NCBI GenBank assembly: GCA_038049695.1
Contig: CP142457.1
Location: 25,868,501-25,932,500 of the forward strand
Direction of reading: 5' to 3'
Source: Cinnamomum chago
Lineage: Eukaryota > Streptophyta > Magnoliopsida > Laurales > Lauraceae
Length of the DNA: 64,000 nucleotides
Shown here: one piece after another, positions 13,401 to 25,520 of the stretch
Layout of the letters: every line of letters starts with the position of its first letter
How positions within the stretch are numbered: position 1 is the stretch's first letter
Made by a program: the position numbers and the translations under genes
Notes under the pieces: model-generated
What the model saw: the letters and a program-made list of their open reading frames with translations, nothing else
The model's database searches: none
What the model was told of the DNA's origin: nothing

Positions 13401-14049
13401 TCATCTTACAATTTCAAACGTTGATTGTCATTATTGGGCTAATGTCATATGTCTGGCGAGCAGAAAATATACTTTCTTGGCTGGCCGGATGATGATTCTG
13501 AGGTATCTGATGATGATTCCATGATATGTACTTGTCATAGGACATGAAGCATGTGCATAACATAAGCATAAACACAATCATGGGTGTGACATGGAATAAC
13601 ATGGAACAAGGACGAATCAACCATAAAGAGATACGTAAAATATGTAACATAGCAAGGTACTTGATGATAAATGAGGAAACATAGACGCATGAAGTAAATC
13701 ATGCTAGGATATGGAAACGTAAGTCAAATGCATGGATAAGGAGTCACATGACGAGTCAAGGTTAGATAACAAGCCAATTCTAAGATTTTGGGAATGCTCG
13801 TCGGCTTTACCGCCCAACTCTGTGTAATCCTAGGGCCTCCGATATCTCTGGGCTACATTAACCTTGGCGTTACACCAGTTTATGGGCATTGAATACCTTA
13901 GGATAACACCTTTGATTTAGGGTACACGAATGCCAAGATATGAGCTTCCTTGTAGGTGTATGTTAGCTCAAACATCACCTACGTAGGTCTAGGGGTCTAT
14001 TAGACATTGATTAGGGCCCAAGGGTCTTATAACTAATGTCCAAAACTAG

Positions 14050-14350
14050 GTCCAAAATCCACCTAAAAAACTAAATTTTCACGGTTGCCTCACTGTCAAC
14101 CCGCTGTCAACCATGAAGGCTCACAGTCGACCATGGGGTCCTCATGGCTAGCCGTAGGCTAACAATTGTATAAAATGGTTGAAAATACAAGGTACTGGAA
14201 ATGTAACTGTAAGATTCAAATCTTTAGTTCGGTCACTTTACGGTTAGCTCATGGCTAACCACGGTTAATTTTTGCAGAAAAACCAAGCTACTGTCTTTGT
14301 AACCGCCAACTTTTCCCTTTATCCACGGTTGGCCATGAAAGGTCCCACGG
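14050..14350. repeat. Cluster of GGTTAGCC-type imperfect palindromes
   Basis: Short words such as ACGGTTAGC, TGGCTAACC, GGCTAGCCG and ACGGTTGGCCATG recur in both orientations over 300 bp. The same vocabulary occurs in the Sirevirus LTR near 39.1-39.4 kb and 40.45 kb, and once at 43.26 kb. This interval is therefore probably an old LTR remnant of a related element. Flanks 13400-14050 and 14350-15500 show no gene. Confidence 0.5.
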
Positions 14351-15889
14351 TCATTGTGAGATAAAGAATTCAGATTTCCTGAAGCCTGAACTGGTTTGTT
14401 TCAGGAGGTTTTGTTCCGAGTTTCATTATGCACTTCAATAACCAGTTAAATGGTTGGGAATAGAGCTTTCAAGTTCATTTAAGAATCAATTACATAGGCA
14501 TAGAGAATTAAACATATCCAATCAATAAAATTTAACTAAGAGCATGCATTGAGCTGTGAACGAATAATCTACACATGAAGCATGTTTGGAATCAAAGAGA
14601 AACAATGCATACATGATTTTATAAGTGTTTACTTGCCTCAAACTGATGCTTGAACTGAAAACTGACTAGAATCCTAGCTAGCTCACACCAACAAGCTCCG
14701 AAGCACTAAAACGCAAAGCTTGAGAAGAACCCTACCAAGGTGAATAAGTATTGAAGGGTTTAGAAGAGCATGCATGTAACTAATCTAGGCTCTAAGCACT
14801 AATTCAGAGCAAGATGAAACAATTGGAAGGGATTTCTTACCAATGGAGCAAGCCTAGAGAAGATGAAGATGAAAGAGGACTTGTAGATGCAGTTGAAGGG
14901 GGAGCAGATGATCTTGAGGCTGAAAATTATAGATGCAGAGCTTCCTTAACTTGATTAGAGGCAAGAGAGTGAAAATGGAGATGAGAAAAAGCAAAGGAAG
15001 GTGTTACAACAACACAGCAAAAGAAGAAAATGAAGGCCGATGGGCTTGGCTTGTTTTAGTTGGGAATTTTTGGAGTTTATAATTAAGTCTAGTTTTGTGT
15101 AGGTAATGTCATAAAAGGGCTTTAGGGATGCAAATGGGCCAAGATGGATCCGAATGGGTATGGTCAAAACACAAAAATCGAAGAGGACGGTATGCTTTAC
15201 ACAATGCACCCAAAATCACACCAAAACTGAGAACACACACAACGTTATCCATAAATCTAAAATTATAAAAAGGTCCTTGAATTGCCCAGTCAAGGTCCAA
15301 ACCTAACTAATCTACCTATCCAACCACATTTACATCTAAAAAAATATATTAAACTTCTAATTAAAGTTAATTGGATACTAAATGTGATTAACAAGGTGTT
15401 ACATCAACATTGGTCAAATGTATTTGTTAAATGACGACATTATGACATGCTCACTAGCAATGTTGCTTAATACACAAACAACCTTTTGAAGGACACGAGT
15501 ACAACTTTCTATACAAAAAAAAGTTGATAAGATACGTGCCAAGTTAATGGAATTCTATCAAGGGCGCATCTTGAGTCCTGAAATGTTACAAGTCACGAGG
15601 ATTTTTGCAGCTCTAAATGTCTTTATCTTTTTTCTCATCGACTCCGTGAATTTTTTGTCGTTTGTTTTGTAAATAGTTAGATCACACGCCCTCTCTATGC
15701 GATCCAACAATTCCTACACCTACACAATTGCAATCAACTTTAGTCTGACGGTAGTATGACACTTAAACTCCAAGTAGTCCGGATTGTTAACATTCAATGT
15801 ATACATGTTTGTGGGGGGACGAACGACTTATTGTGCTTAAGGACTGCTTCCGGTTCGCGCGCGTCTATGAGTGGTTTCTACGGAAAATA

Positions 15890-17225
15890 TGGATGATTGT
15901 GTTAAAGCCATACAAAACTAAGTATTTGTCTGAATGCTTCAGTGAATGAGACTTCTCTCCATGCAGGACGATGTTTCTTCTATCTTGTCAAAATGATTTC
16001 ATCTCATCTTCTTTCTTACTATAATCTATTATAATCTTCTCTATCTGTTCATCCTTCAAGAATGGCATACTGAAAGGTGCCGGGACCATTTGCCTAATGT
16101 AGAATTATTTCATGACCCGACCTATGTTGTCTCGTTCGATAATCCACTAACAATTAAGGACAGTTGATGACGAAAATAGTTCATATCAACTTTAGAAACT
16201 TGCTGCGAATTTTTCCCCCATACCAAGAATATAGTTTCCAGCTGAACTTCATAACAGAACATTAAGAGTAAGTTGCATTTAAATGGCATTGTATTTAATG
16301 AAAGTTAATAAACGAGTGAGGCGTTTCAATTTTGTTACCCCATCAACTGTCATGTTGTTCAATTTTTTACAGACTTCTTTATGGTTGTCAACACACAATG
16401 TCCCTTCAGCCTCCTTTCCCATGTCTTGAAAAGTGAGAATTGGACGTCCTTTCTCCAACTATCAATAGGTGGAGGACATTGTCCGATCGACATTTTGGAG
16501 TAAGCCCATTTTTGAAAAAGACTATCACAATACAAATATTGGCTACTCTTTCATCTATCTCTCATAAAAGACAAAATAAAGCATTAATCACCTGTAAAAG
16601 TTGCCAGGGCCAATTAGTGTTCGCCTTTCTAATAGTCTATATAAGTTTGCAACACATGCAGGGTTCCATGCATAAGACTTAAGTTGTTTAAATAGCTCAA
16701 GCAGGTAAGCAGGTCCTCTCACCCCAGATGTGTAAAAATTTGACTAGCAACGAAAAAAGAAAGACATAGGCAATGGAAGCATGAACCTCATGATCTTTTT
16801 AAAATCTTATTCTTCCTCTTGGACAGTTTGAAATTGTCTTCCAACCATTTGAATTCCAAAGTTATATAATGTTGTCAACTACTGGACGCGACGCTATTCC
16901 AAGCATATCTAGGCACGCCTCTTGTACTACAGAACTGGGAAACGTTCTTCTCGCTACCATCAGGCCTTCAATGGGTAGATAGTATATGCAAGCAACGCCC
17001 TCCAATGTCATCAGGCCTTCAAGTGGCTTCTCCAATTGAAAAATGGAAAGAGTTGGTCTCCAATCACCACGTTTCGCCCAAACTCGATATTAGAGGATGG
17101 TCTATCGACATGCAGCCTATTTCTTCAAGATGATGGAGACAACCTGCCTTACATAATCTTTTTGGGTATTTGTAGGCACCCACATATCTATATTTGGATT
17201 GGTTGGGATGCATCTAAAATGATCT
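15890..17225 (-). pseudogene. Plant mobile domain (PMD) protein, decayed
   Basis: Reading the minus strand from about 17225 down gives successive PMD-family segments in different frames. They are DHPLISSLGETWWLETNSFH, then GEATLEGLMTLEGVACIYYL and LPIEGLMV, then AYAWNPACVANLYRLLERR near 16.65 kb, and finally VPAPFSMPFLKDEQIEKIII near 16.0 kb. These match the order of the domain (entry helices, the LxDV...LPIxG core, the YxWGxxxLxxLYR block, the C-terminal Q-VP-PF block). PMD proteins occur both as host genes (MAIN/MAIL1-like) and as passengers in transposons. Several frameshifts and stops separate the blocks, so this copy is not functional. It lies beside the MULE block and may once have been part of it. 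Confidence 0.6.
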
Positions 17226-17534
17226 AGTTCCTATAAAAATACAAAATTTTGAAGGTGGCAAACAAATAAAATTAAAATAAATCTAAACACAATCCAATGC
17301 AAGAAATTTGAATTTTTTTATTACAATTTTTGCTCTTTATGAAATGACCAAAATGTACATTCTTCCACCAAAACTTTAAACAAAATTTCTCTTTTTACAC
17401 AAATCCACCTCACTCCTCATCTCATTCTCCCACCCATCTCACTCTCCCCTTCCCTCACACAACGTTCCTCTTCCTCCATCTTCTTCCCCTCTTCTCCCTC
17501 ATACAACATTCTTTCTCTTGGGCAACTCGTCTTC

Positions 17535-17847
17535 TGTTGTGATCCAAGGCCTACAAGAAGAGATCAATCATGCACAAAAGAACACAAAGATTTACGTGGT
17601 TCGGCTTTTGGCCTACGTTCACGAAGAAGACGGGAGAATTCACAATGCAATCAGAAGAGGTGTACATCCTAGAGACTCTTAGTCTCTATTTATAATATCA
17701 GCCCCAAAACCCTGTTACATCCAAACACTACTTTTTAATCACAGTAAACCTATAACAGGCCTACTTCTAATCACAATACAAGTTGGGCATTCCAGGGGCC
17801 CGGTTAACCAAGATTAATTAACTTCTATTGAGCCATACAAATTAACA
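17535..17847 (-). repeat. Copia 3' LTR (313 bp) within the aberrant element
   Basis: The minus strand runs from TGTTAATTTG to GATCACAACA. It has a TATTATAAATAGAG promoter box and a conserved U5 phrase, GAACCACGTAAATCTTTGTG. The polypurine tract immediately precedes it, which fixes the orientation. Confidence 0.75.
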
Positions 17848-18005
17848 AATCTCTACCTTGACAAACATTGAAGCTAATCCTAATGCACAGTACATGTCTC
17901 AACGTTTGCACTTGCCCCTGTGGGCACTCAAGTACTGAGCACACCTATCAAGTTCAAGCAATGCTTGAACTTGAATTTAACCCATTCCTTCGTGAATGCA
18001 CCAAA

Positions 18006-18305
18006 TCACTTGTTACATTGTCCAAAAGCTTGCTTAGACCCGTACAATGATTTCTTCAAACTGCATACATGATCGGGAATCTTAAACTGCACTCTACCTG
18101 CACTGGAAGATCCTTCCTTTTCCTCGTAGAACTGCTTGCATCCAATGGCCTGATCTTCCTCATCAAGTGACTCCATCTCTTCAGTCATAATTGTTGCATG
18201 TTGACTACTTTCTAGCCCTTCCATTAATTCAAGAGACTCATTCATCAATGCGTATGCAACCATATCATTACGACCACTGTTTGATGTCGACGCGTACGTC
18301 GTCAT
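18006..18305 (-). pseudogene. Copia internal fragment with reverse-transcriptase scrap
   Basis: A 99-codon open frame. Its last 20 or so residues match the start of the Copia RT palm (consensus [16 protein letters not shown]), here with substitutions. The N-terminal part is acidic and unrecognised and may come from gag or a deletion junction. It cannot encode an active polymerase because everything after the first RT motif is missing. Confidence 0.55.
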
Positions 18306-18977
18306 ATCCTTGAAACTGTATCTAACCAGTGGTTTCCTTTCTCTCTGCGGTATCTATGCATGATTGATCTCTTCTCGTAAGCCCTAGATCACAACATCTT
18401 CCATCTCTTCATCTTTCTCGTTTCTTGTACTTTCTCTTTTCTCCCATCAATCTCAAACATTTGACCACCCTCTAGTGCAACGGAGAACGAAAACAACAAT
18501 CAAAATGTGCCTTTCAATCAGAGTAGTAGCGGAAAGGTTTGCATTCTGTATTTTCCCCCTTTTTTTGCCCTTTTTTTGAAGTTCTAAACTCTAAGATCAA
18601 GATGCAGTTCACGATATGCTCGGTCTTTCAGGTCCGAACGGAGTTGGAATGTTCGGCTAAATACTACCGAACATTTATTATAATGTTTAGAAATTGTAAA
18701 CCGAACAGTTAGCTTATGTTCAGAATTGTTATACCGAACATATGTAATTTGTTTGGTCATTCAATTCCAAACAAATTTTGAAAGTTCGGCCTTTTGCTCC
18801 CTTTTACATTTCTTTCTCTACACTGTAGGTCTCTACACAAGAAAGTCAAGTTAGATCAGAATGTGTGATGGATTATACCAATGAGTTTACAAACTAAGAG
18901 GCAAGACCTAAAGTACATTTATTACTCAAATTATTGTTGATCGTTACTAAATTCGTATTTAATGGTTTTATGTGTAG

Positions 18978-20540
18978 ATTTTTCACAGCCGCAATGCGTT
19001 GATTAGTTGGGTTCGTGGTGTAGGAAGAAGAAACGGCTTTGTCATTGTCATTAAAGTTTTAAATGCTGCTCGGGTAGGTGTTAAAGCTAGAGTTCTCCTT
19101 ATATGTGAGAGAAGTGGACAATATAAGCATGATAGGAACAATGACGAGGGCCCTACTAAAATGAAGATCAAACAAACAAGTTCAAAGAAATGTGGATGCC
19201 CTTTTGCATTAGAGGGCAAAAGGTTGGACACAGATGATGATTGGATGTTGGAGATTGTATGTGGTGTGAATAATCATTTTGCCGCGGAGCATCTAGAGGG
19301 GCATTCATTTGCAGGCAGATTATCAAAGGAGGAAATAAAGTTGTTGGTTGATATGTCTAAAGCATGGTTAGAGCAAAAGAAATTCTAGTTACATTTAGAC
19401 AAAGAAGTGAATTATACATAACCACAATGAAGACAATATATAATGCACATTGCACGCATAAAGTTCACAAGCAGAGTAGGAGAAGTCAAAGGCAATAACT
19501 GCTGAGGAAGTTTGCTGAACATTATTACATTGACTGGCATAAGAACTGTGAAAATAGTGAGATTTCACTGACTTGTTTTAGACGAACCCAAGCAGTTTAG
19601 ATTTGTTGCATGCATTTTCACATGTTTTGATAATGTATTGTACTGACAAGATCAATGGCCCTATTGGAGATTGTTGGAGTCACATCCACAGAGATGACCT
19701 TTTCTGTTTTCTTTGCATACTTCCAAGCGGCACGTGAAGAGAACTATGCATGGGTTTTGGGTGTATTGCGTTCTATTATTGGTAACGGTATTCTTCCCGG
19801 TGTAATTGTGCCAGACAAAGAAGTGTCACTCATTAAAGCCATTAATAATGTATTCCCTGCTGCTACTCATTTATTATGCAAATGGCACATTAATAGAAAT
19901 GTATTGGCGAAATGGAATAAGTTGTTTAAACGAAGGAAAAGTGGGACATGTTTAATATGAGTTGGAATATGTTGGTGTCTTCCTCCATATATGAGGAGTT
20001 TGGTGAACAACTTTCTAAGCTAAATTAAGATTTCAACTCGTATCCAGATGCACTTAAATACATGAAATGTAGTTAGTTAGATGCATTTAAGGAAAGAATC
20101 TCTCCATGGACAGATAAATGTATCCATTTTGATAATACTATAAAGAACAACTACGCTGACTATCTATTAAAAGTATGATTTATGCATTAATAATAACTAT
20201 TTCGTCAATCACTAATCCTCATCTCCTATGTTTTTATGCAGGGTTGAGAGTTCACATGCATAGCTGAAGAGGCAACTTGGATCAAGTCAAGGAAATTCTA
20301 AAATGAATTGGATAAAGATCCATAGTTTGCTTGAATTGCAGCATACAAGTATTAAAGCTTCGTTTCAAAAAAGCAAGACAATTGTTCAACATAATTTCAA
20401 GCTGTCTGAATATAAAGAGCTTCGTGGTAACATTTCTAAAAAATGCATTGGACAAAATATTAGCAGAAACCAAGAGAGCTAATCTAGTTGGAATTAATGG
20501 ATGTGGAGGAATAGTCTAAACTCTACCAAACTGCCTCAGT
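18978..20540 (+). pseudogene. MULE (Mutator-like, FAR1-related) transposase, decayed
   Basis: The N-terminal block 18999-19388 carries a FAR1-like zinc-binding region (LLICERSGQYKHDRNNDEG, KKCGCPFALEG, VCGVNNHFAAEHLEGHSFAG). The MULE catalytic domain follows at 19655-19960 (EIVGVTSTEMTFSVFFAYFQ, VIVPDKEVSLIKAINNVFPA, HLLCKWHINRN), giving the second catalytic Asp and the C...H motif. VESSHA near 20245 supplies the catalytic Glu, and LRGNISK precedes the expected SWIM zinc finger near 20490-20560. The first catalytic Asp region (about 19625-19650) is corrupted, and the SWIM finger has lost recognisable CxC. Several frameshifts and stops (for example at 19386, 20024 and 20260) make this inactive. 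Similarity is to transposon copies rather than host FAR1/FHY3 genes. Confidence 0.8.
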
Positions 20541-20720
20541 ACCCTATCCAGATGATAAGGCTTAACAACATTCATGCACTTAATGCACTCATAGTAGTAT
20601 GCCACCTCATTAAAAGGATGTTGGCGCCTAAAATCACAATATGGATCTTAAGTGACTTGAAAATAATGAAAACAAGCACAACACATTAAAATACATAATA
20701 ATATCTTTATGTGATTAAAT

Positions 20721-21480
20721 TTATATTGAATAATTTGCATATATTACCAGGCCAATGCTCATGGAATCAAGTCTCTCTCGTATTGCTTGCAAAGGAGCAG
20801 ACTCCCAACTAGGGACCCATCGATGGACTCGGGGCTGGTTGGCCTGATAACATATGTTTCGACGCGGAGCCAAACATTCAAAATGCTCGTATACCCACGA
20901 TTCTAGTAGCGTCAGATAACCGACGATTTGTTTCACTTCATATCGGGATACTGATCCCAACTGCTTGTACAAGTATGCTAACACAACAGCACCGCATGCA
21001 TACGAACGTACAACCTCTAAATCCATCAACAGAGTAAGGTGTATGATCAGCACCCGTCTGCCACTTTTATTTGTGAACAACGTACAACCTAATAAGTACA
21101 AGAAGTACGCTCTTACTGCAAGGTCAACCATCTCGTCTTCATCATCTTCAGATATATCAGCAAGTCTTTCCCTTAGCCACTCCAATCTCACAAAGTGGCC
21201 TCGCACCTACATAAGCTCCTCATGTGCCTCTGTGGGTTGGGCTCCCAGTGCATTAACAAGGAGTGATTGAACTTCCTGATATGCCGTTCTTTCGTTGTAA
21301 GATACAGACCGCCCCGTCACTCAGATCCTTAGGATGGATGCAATGTCATCTAAAGTGTGATAGTTATCTTACCAAATGGCATATGGAAGGCGTTAGACTC
21401 AGCTTGCCACCTTTACACGAAAATCAACACAATTATCTTATTGACAGAGCGGTATGATGCAATCACTAATGGAGCCAATC
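20721..21480 (-). pseudogene. PMD protein carried antisense to the MULE transposase
   Basis: A clean 161-codon frame (20721-21206) begins with VRLEWLRERLADISEDDED and continues through VDLAVRAYFLYLLGCTLF, SYACGAVVLAYLYKQLGSVS and GYLTLLESWVYEHF. These are the central and C-terminal blocks of the plant mobile domain, also annotated as aminotransferase-like or 'protein phosphatase 7 long form homolog'. The upstream part in other frames, up to about 21480, includes RWQAESNAFHMPFGKITITL, the domain entry. A stop separates the two parts, so the gene is broken. Its function within transposons is unproven. Confidence 0.75.
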
Positions 21481-22014
21481 TCGATTTGGATACCAACTCT
21501 CTAAACCTATGACTTATTCAATGGCAGCAATGATACTTTCTAGCCATGGCTTAAACACTTCAGTGGGCCACGATCCTGCATTCAAACAATGCTACATTAT
21601 TGAAGAAATTAACAAATAAATCAATCATGATATAAAACAAATAAAACACACCTGTTGGAGCCAAATATACCTAGCTATATGTGTTTGAAAGCTGGTCAAT
21701 AAGGACATATCTTGTGGCCCCACATATGGTTTCTTTTCCCTAACAGGTTGTTCTTAAATATCCTTTTCTAATTCAAAGCCCGGGGCATTCGGTTCTTCTA
21801 GAACTTCTTCCACTCGTAGGCGACGCCTCCTATTTGAAGCTATTGGTCGCACTCTAGAAGAGCTTGATCGATCCATATCTGAAATGTAGCCTAAAGTTTT
21901 TATAGAATAAAAAAAAGTAAGCATTCATTAGTAGACAAGCCAAAACTGCTCAATTGTAAAGGTTTTGTAAAACAAAAAAAGTAAGCATCATTAGTAGACA
22001 AACCAAAACTGCTC

Positions 22015-22200
22015 TATTGCAGTATGTTCGGTCTTGAAAATTCAAACAACCTCCCAAACGTTCGGTGAATAAAGTTCGAACAACACGATTTAGTGTTCAG
22101 TACATAACTTCCGGCCATACATGTGATTGATCGGTGCATAACTTCCACACATACAGTGTGACTGTTCGACCTCACAAAGGCCGAACAATCACGATTTCTG
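22015..22200. repeat. GTTCGG subterminal repeat cluster, right side of the MULE block
   Basis: GTTCGG, GTTCGA and CCGAAC recur about every 20-40 bp. A matching cluster lies at about 18620-18800 on the left. Such arrays are usually transposase-binding sites near transposon ends. Confidence 0.55.
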
Positions 22201-23226
22201 TAAAAAAAAAAAAAGAAAAAAAGAAAAGAAAAAATCATATTGCAAAAAAGAACTATGCACGATTTCATGAAAAACAACTAACATTGTTTGTAAATGATTA
22301 CAATGAATGAATATCAATCCCCCATGAAAATCTTATATGTGAACACACTCATCTAAAGCGACCTATCGACACATTCTCTAAATGCAATAGGTTTGGGAAA
22401 TGGTGAAAAAGAAGGAAGATGTTACATTTGGAAGAGAAGAGATGGAGAAGAATGTATGGGAGTAGACCCACACCGTGGGGAGACGACACACACCAAATGG
22501 GCTTCTATGTGTAGGGAGAAAGGGGGAAAATATGTGTGTAGGGAGACTGGGGAAAAAGAAATAGTGGGTTATTTGGGGATATTGGGTGTGTACAAAAAGT
22601 AAGACATATATATATATTTAAGTTTTATGATGTGTGTAAATAGAAATTGTGTGGGAAGAGAAAAATCTTGTGTGCCACTAGAATCTCCATTTAAGTTAAA
22701 AAACAACACATGAAATTGGTAATTATTTGGGCTACAATGATAGAGATCTCATCACTAATACATTGTTCCTCTTCACTGATTTTTTCCCTCTTTACAATTC
22801 TTCAAACCACATGGGAAGAGATACATCACTTCTTTTATTATTTCTCAGACCAATGCAAATGCAAGTGTTGTTGAGTCCTTACTAAAGTGCATTATCATCT
22901 TCTTTATTATAGTTTTCATAACAGTTTTCATATTTTCCTGAATTGGTCATGGGTTTCAATCCAAACCCAAAATAATTCCAGCGAAATGAACTTACAAAAC
23001 CAATTCAATGCATTCTTCAAAAACAACAACATCACTAGATAATGTAAAGAACTGTTTTGCAGAATCATGCATGTCAGACAAAGAATAAAATAAAATCAAG
23101 GGTGAGTCTATTCAGGCCCTGCACAAATCTACCAAAACAATCTAGTGGGAGGAAAAATTCGTTCCATCTTAAAAAATAACATGTATCATAAACAAACCTA
23201 TGAAGAATGGGGGAAAACATGTATAG

Positions 23227-23644
23227 TGTTGGGCGGCCAAATTGAATGCACAATGTTGGGTTTATGGCTTGTATTGTGGGTTTACAGGATTGGTTCATTG
23301 GGTGGGCCAATGACCAGGTTCAGGGTCATGGGTATTTTGGTAATTATACCATGGCTTTCTTCGGGGCTAAGAAAGAGTTTGTATGCCAAGAAAGTAGAGA
23401 TTGTATATTGATGCAATCTATAGCCCTAGACTATGTGAGAGAGTTAGAATGGTAAGAACTCTCTCTCCTGTGGTGCCGGGATTTTTCCGAACCACGTGGG
23501 GCTGAATGGAGGATAGTTTTCTTTCCCGTGACGTGGACGAGTTTGCCAAGGCACGTAAATCTTTGTGTGTGATTTCTTTCTTTTTGTGTGGTTGATTGAT
23601 TGTTGATTGCGGTGATTCATGCTTCCACACACACGCGCACAACA
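23227..23644 (+). mobile_element. Copia-type LTR (418 bp) followed by a primer-binding site
   Basis: The segment opens TGTTGGGCGG and closes ACAACA. Three bases later TGATATCAGAGGCC (23647-23660) resembles the initiator-Met tRNA primer-binding site TGGTATCAGAGC. No gag follows, so this is a 5' LTR left behind by deletion. Flanks 22700-23226 and 23660-24813 contain no recognised gene. Confidence 0.6.
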
Positions 23645-24831
23645 ACTGATATCAGAGGCCCAACACATAAATCAAACGAAAAATAAAATTTACATGTGGT
23701 TTACATTTCATTTCATATGTGATATTGAAACAAGGTTAGCGAATGAGATTAAACCAAAAACCTTTTTCTTGTCACCGTGTAGGGCACGAAGTAGAAGATG
23801 GAGAGAAGAAATACCTTCACATGCTTCAAAGCTTCCAAAGATGGTGGAAAATTGAAAGAAACGGTGCCAATTAAGGCTTGGGATCACTGTGGAGAAGAAG
23901 CGCCGTGATTGATAGAGACACGAGAAGAAGAAAATGATGAAATAAGGGAAAAAAGGGTTCGACCCAATTTGTAGAAACACAAGGAGTCTCAATATCAACA
24001 CTCCCCTTCTACAGTAAAATAAAGGAGCATTGATATTGACACTCGGCTAACACAATGAAAACCATATCCAAATTTGCCCACGGGACCACTGTTGTTCACA
24101 CATATCTATTGGGGCCTTTTTCATGCATCGTCCATTAAGGGTTTTCTACCGTAAATTCCTCTAGCGTCTATCTATCTAATTAAGTTGAGACTTTATTTTA
24201 ATGAACATGTATTTTGTGAATTTAGCAATGTACTTTGAAAAATTGTTTCCTTTGAGTATTTGGGATGAATTGTACAATAACATGTATTATTTATTAAATA
24301 GCATTTTATTTTGTCTGTTGTGTAATTGATTCGTCCCTACTAAGCCATCCACTCTAACCATTTAAATTATGATCACAATCATAGAAAACATCTCTCTCTA
24401 TACACACGCACATATATGTATGTATGTATGTATGATGTATATGAGAAGCGCTAAAAAATGTGGGGAGATTTTTGGAAAAAAAGACCCTCCCAATGTGATC
24501 CACTGTGATGCATGGCAACCATGGAATGTTGTTGGATGGAAAGATCTTGATAAGACCTACCTAGCTATGTGCAAGGTCTCAACTCGATTATATCATTCTC
24601 GCCCTTGATCTATGACCTTAAAGTTAAACGGTTTTTAGAGGCATCATTTTCTTAGGACTTCAATCTGATGGTGAAAAAAAGTTGGATAGGTTTCAAATTT
24701 GGTTTGGTAACAATTCATAGTGGACTAGTATGTGTGAAAAGACTAGATTGACTTAAGAAGGACTATATGGCCTAAAAAATTAGGAAGCAAAAAAGGAGGG
24801 TTTTAGAGAATTTCTATATATATATATATAG

Positions 24832-25520
24832 AGGATGGTTATCAAGTGTGCTCAGTGCTCAAACTTGCGCACTGGGGGTGGGGCCCACTCTAAGTGGACC
24901 CACACCATATTTATATGGGTCCCACCCAAGTTACACCCATCCGAATGGACTGTACACCGTTGGATTGGCTGCAAATCCAACTAAATGGACGATGCACCAT
25001 TAAACTTATGGCCCTAAAAGTAGATGACATGATGATCGGTTAGGGCTATTTTTCGTTTTAGAGATGAGGGCCCAAGGAGACCTTGAAAGCCACAGGTGCA
25101 TACCTAGGTGGGCCCATCGTGGGCCCCATGACCTAGGGCTCATGTAGCTCCAGTGTGCGTGCACAAGATGACTAATATATATGGTCATGATCCAGTGTGC
25201 GTGATGTGCCTGCAGCTTTCCAAACACACCGTGCTATGGGGCACACCTACCAGGGCACTTTTGGATGGGACCTAGAGGGATTGGAAGATCTACATAAGCC
25301 CATCCTATCTACAAAAATAAGCTTTATCTTATTATCACCCTAACCTTATCATCCAAGGCCCACAAGTTCAGTCCATTTGGATGGGGTGTGCAGTCGATCC
25401 AACAGCCTAGTCCATTTGGATTGGTACAAACCCAATAGGACTAGTAAGGTGGTCCACTCGGATGGACCATTAGGTGGGCCCAACTCTGGGTGCGCACCTC
25501 GCTCATGGAATAGTTTCCAG
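24832..25520. mobile_element. GC-rich MITE-like element in a TA tract
   Basis: It is flanked by TATATA runs, with inner ends GATGGTTATCAAGTGTGC on the left and GAATAGTTTCCAG on the right. The right end is close, inverted, to the right end of the element at 28154-28640. The interior is dominated by TGGGCCCAC, TCCATTCGGATGG and GCGCAC words. No coding capacity is seen. The TA flanks suggest a Tc1/mariner-type or TA-targeting element, but the superfamily is not settled. Confidence 0.5.

Larger units (their letters stand above)
17535..18396 (-). mobile_element. Aberrant Copia derivative with inverted U5 ends
   Basis: The 862-bp unit is flanked by a perfect 5-bp duplication, TCTTC (17530-17534 and 18397-18401). 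It begins TGTTGTGATC and ends GATCACAACA. The first and last 40 bp are inverted copies of each other (36 of 40 matching, the four differences all transitions). On the minus strand the left part is a 3' LTR (17535-17847) preceded by a polypurine tract, AAGGTAGAGATT (about 17848-17859). The middle carries a Copia reverse-transcriptase scrap, HVCSLKKSLYGSKQAFG (within 18006-18305). Instead of a 5' LTR, the other end repeats only the terminal U5 portion in inverted orientation. Confidence 0.8.
18402..22700. mobile_element. MULE-type transposon block with transposase and antisense PMD gene
   Basis: The block contains a decayed MULE transposase (+) and a PMD gene (-) arranged tail to tail. It is bounded on both sides by sequence rich in GTTCGG/CCGAAC words (about 18620-18800 and 22020-22195) and by pyrimidine-rich outer arms (about 17390-17534 and the reverse complement of about 22390-22680). 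The arms look like decayed long terminal inverted repeats, but I could not align exact ends or a 9-bp duplication. The Copia derivative at 17535 interrupts the left arm. Confidence 0.55.

Noticed and set aside
18978-20540. Possible host FAR1/FHY3 transcription-factor gene
   Set aside because: Sequence and context (broken frames, subterminal repeats, passenger PMD) fit a MULE transposon, not a conserved host gene.
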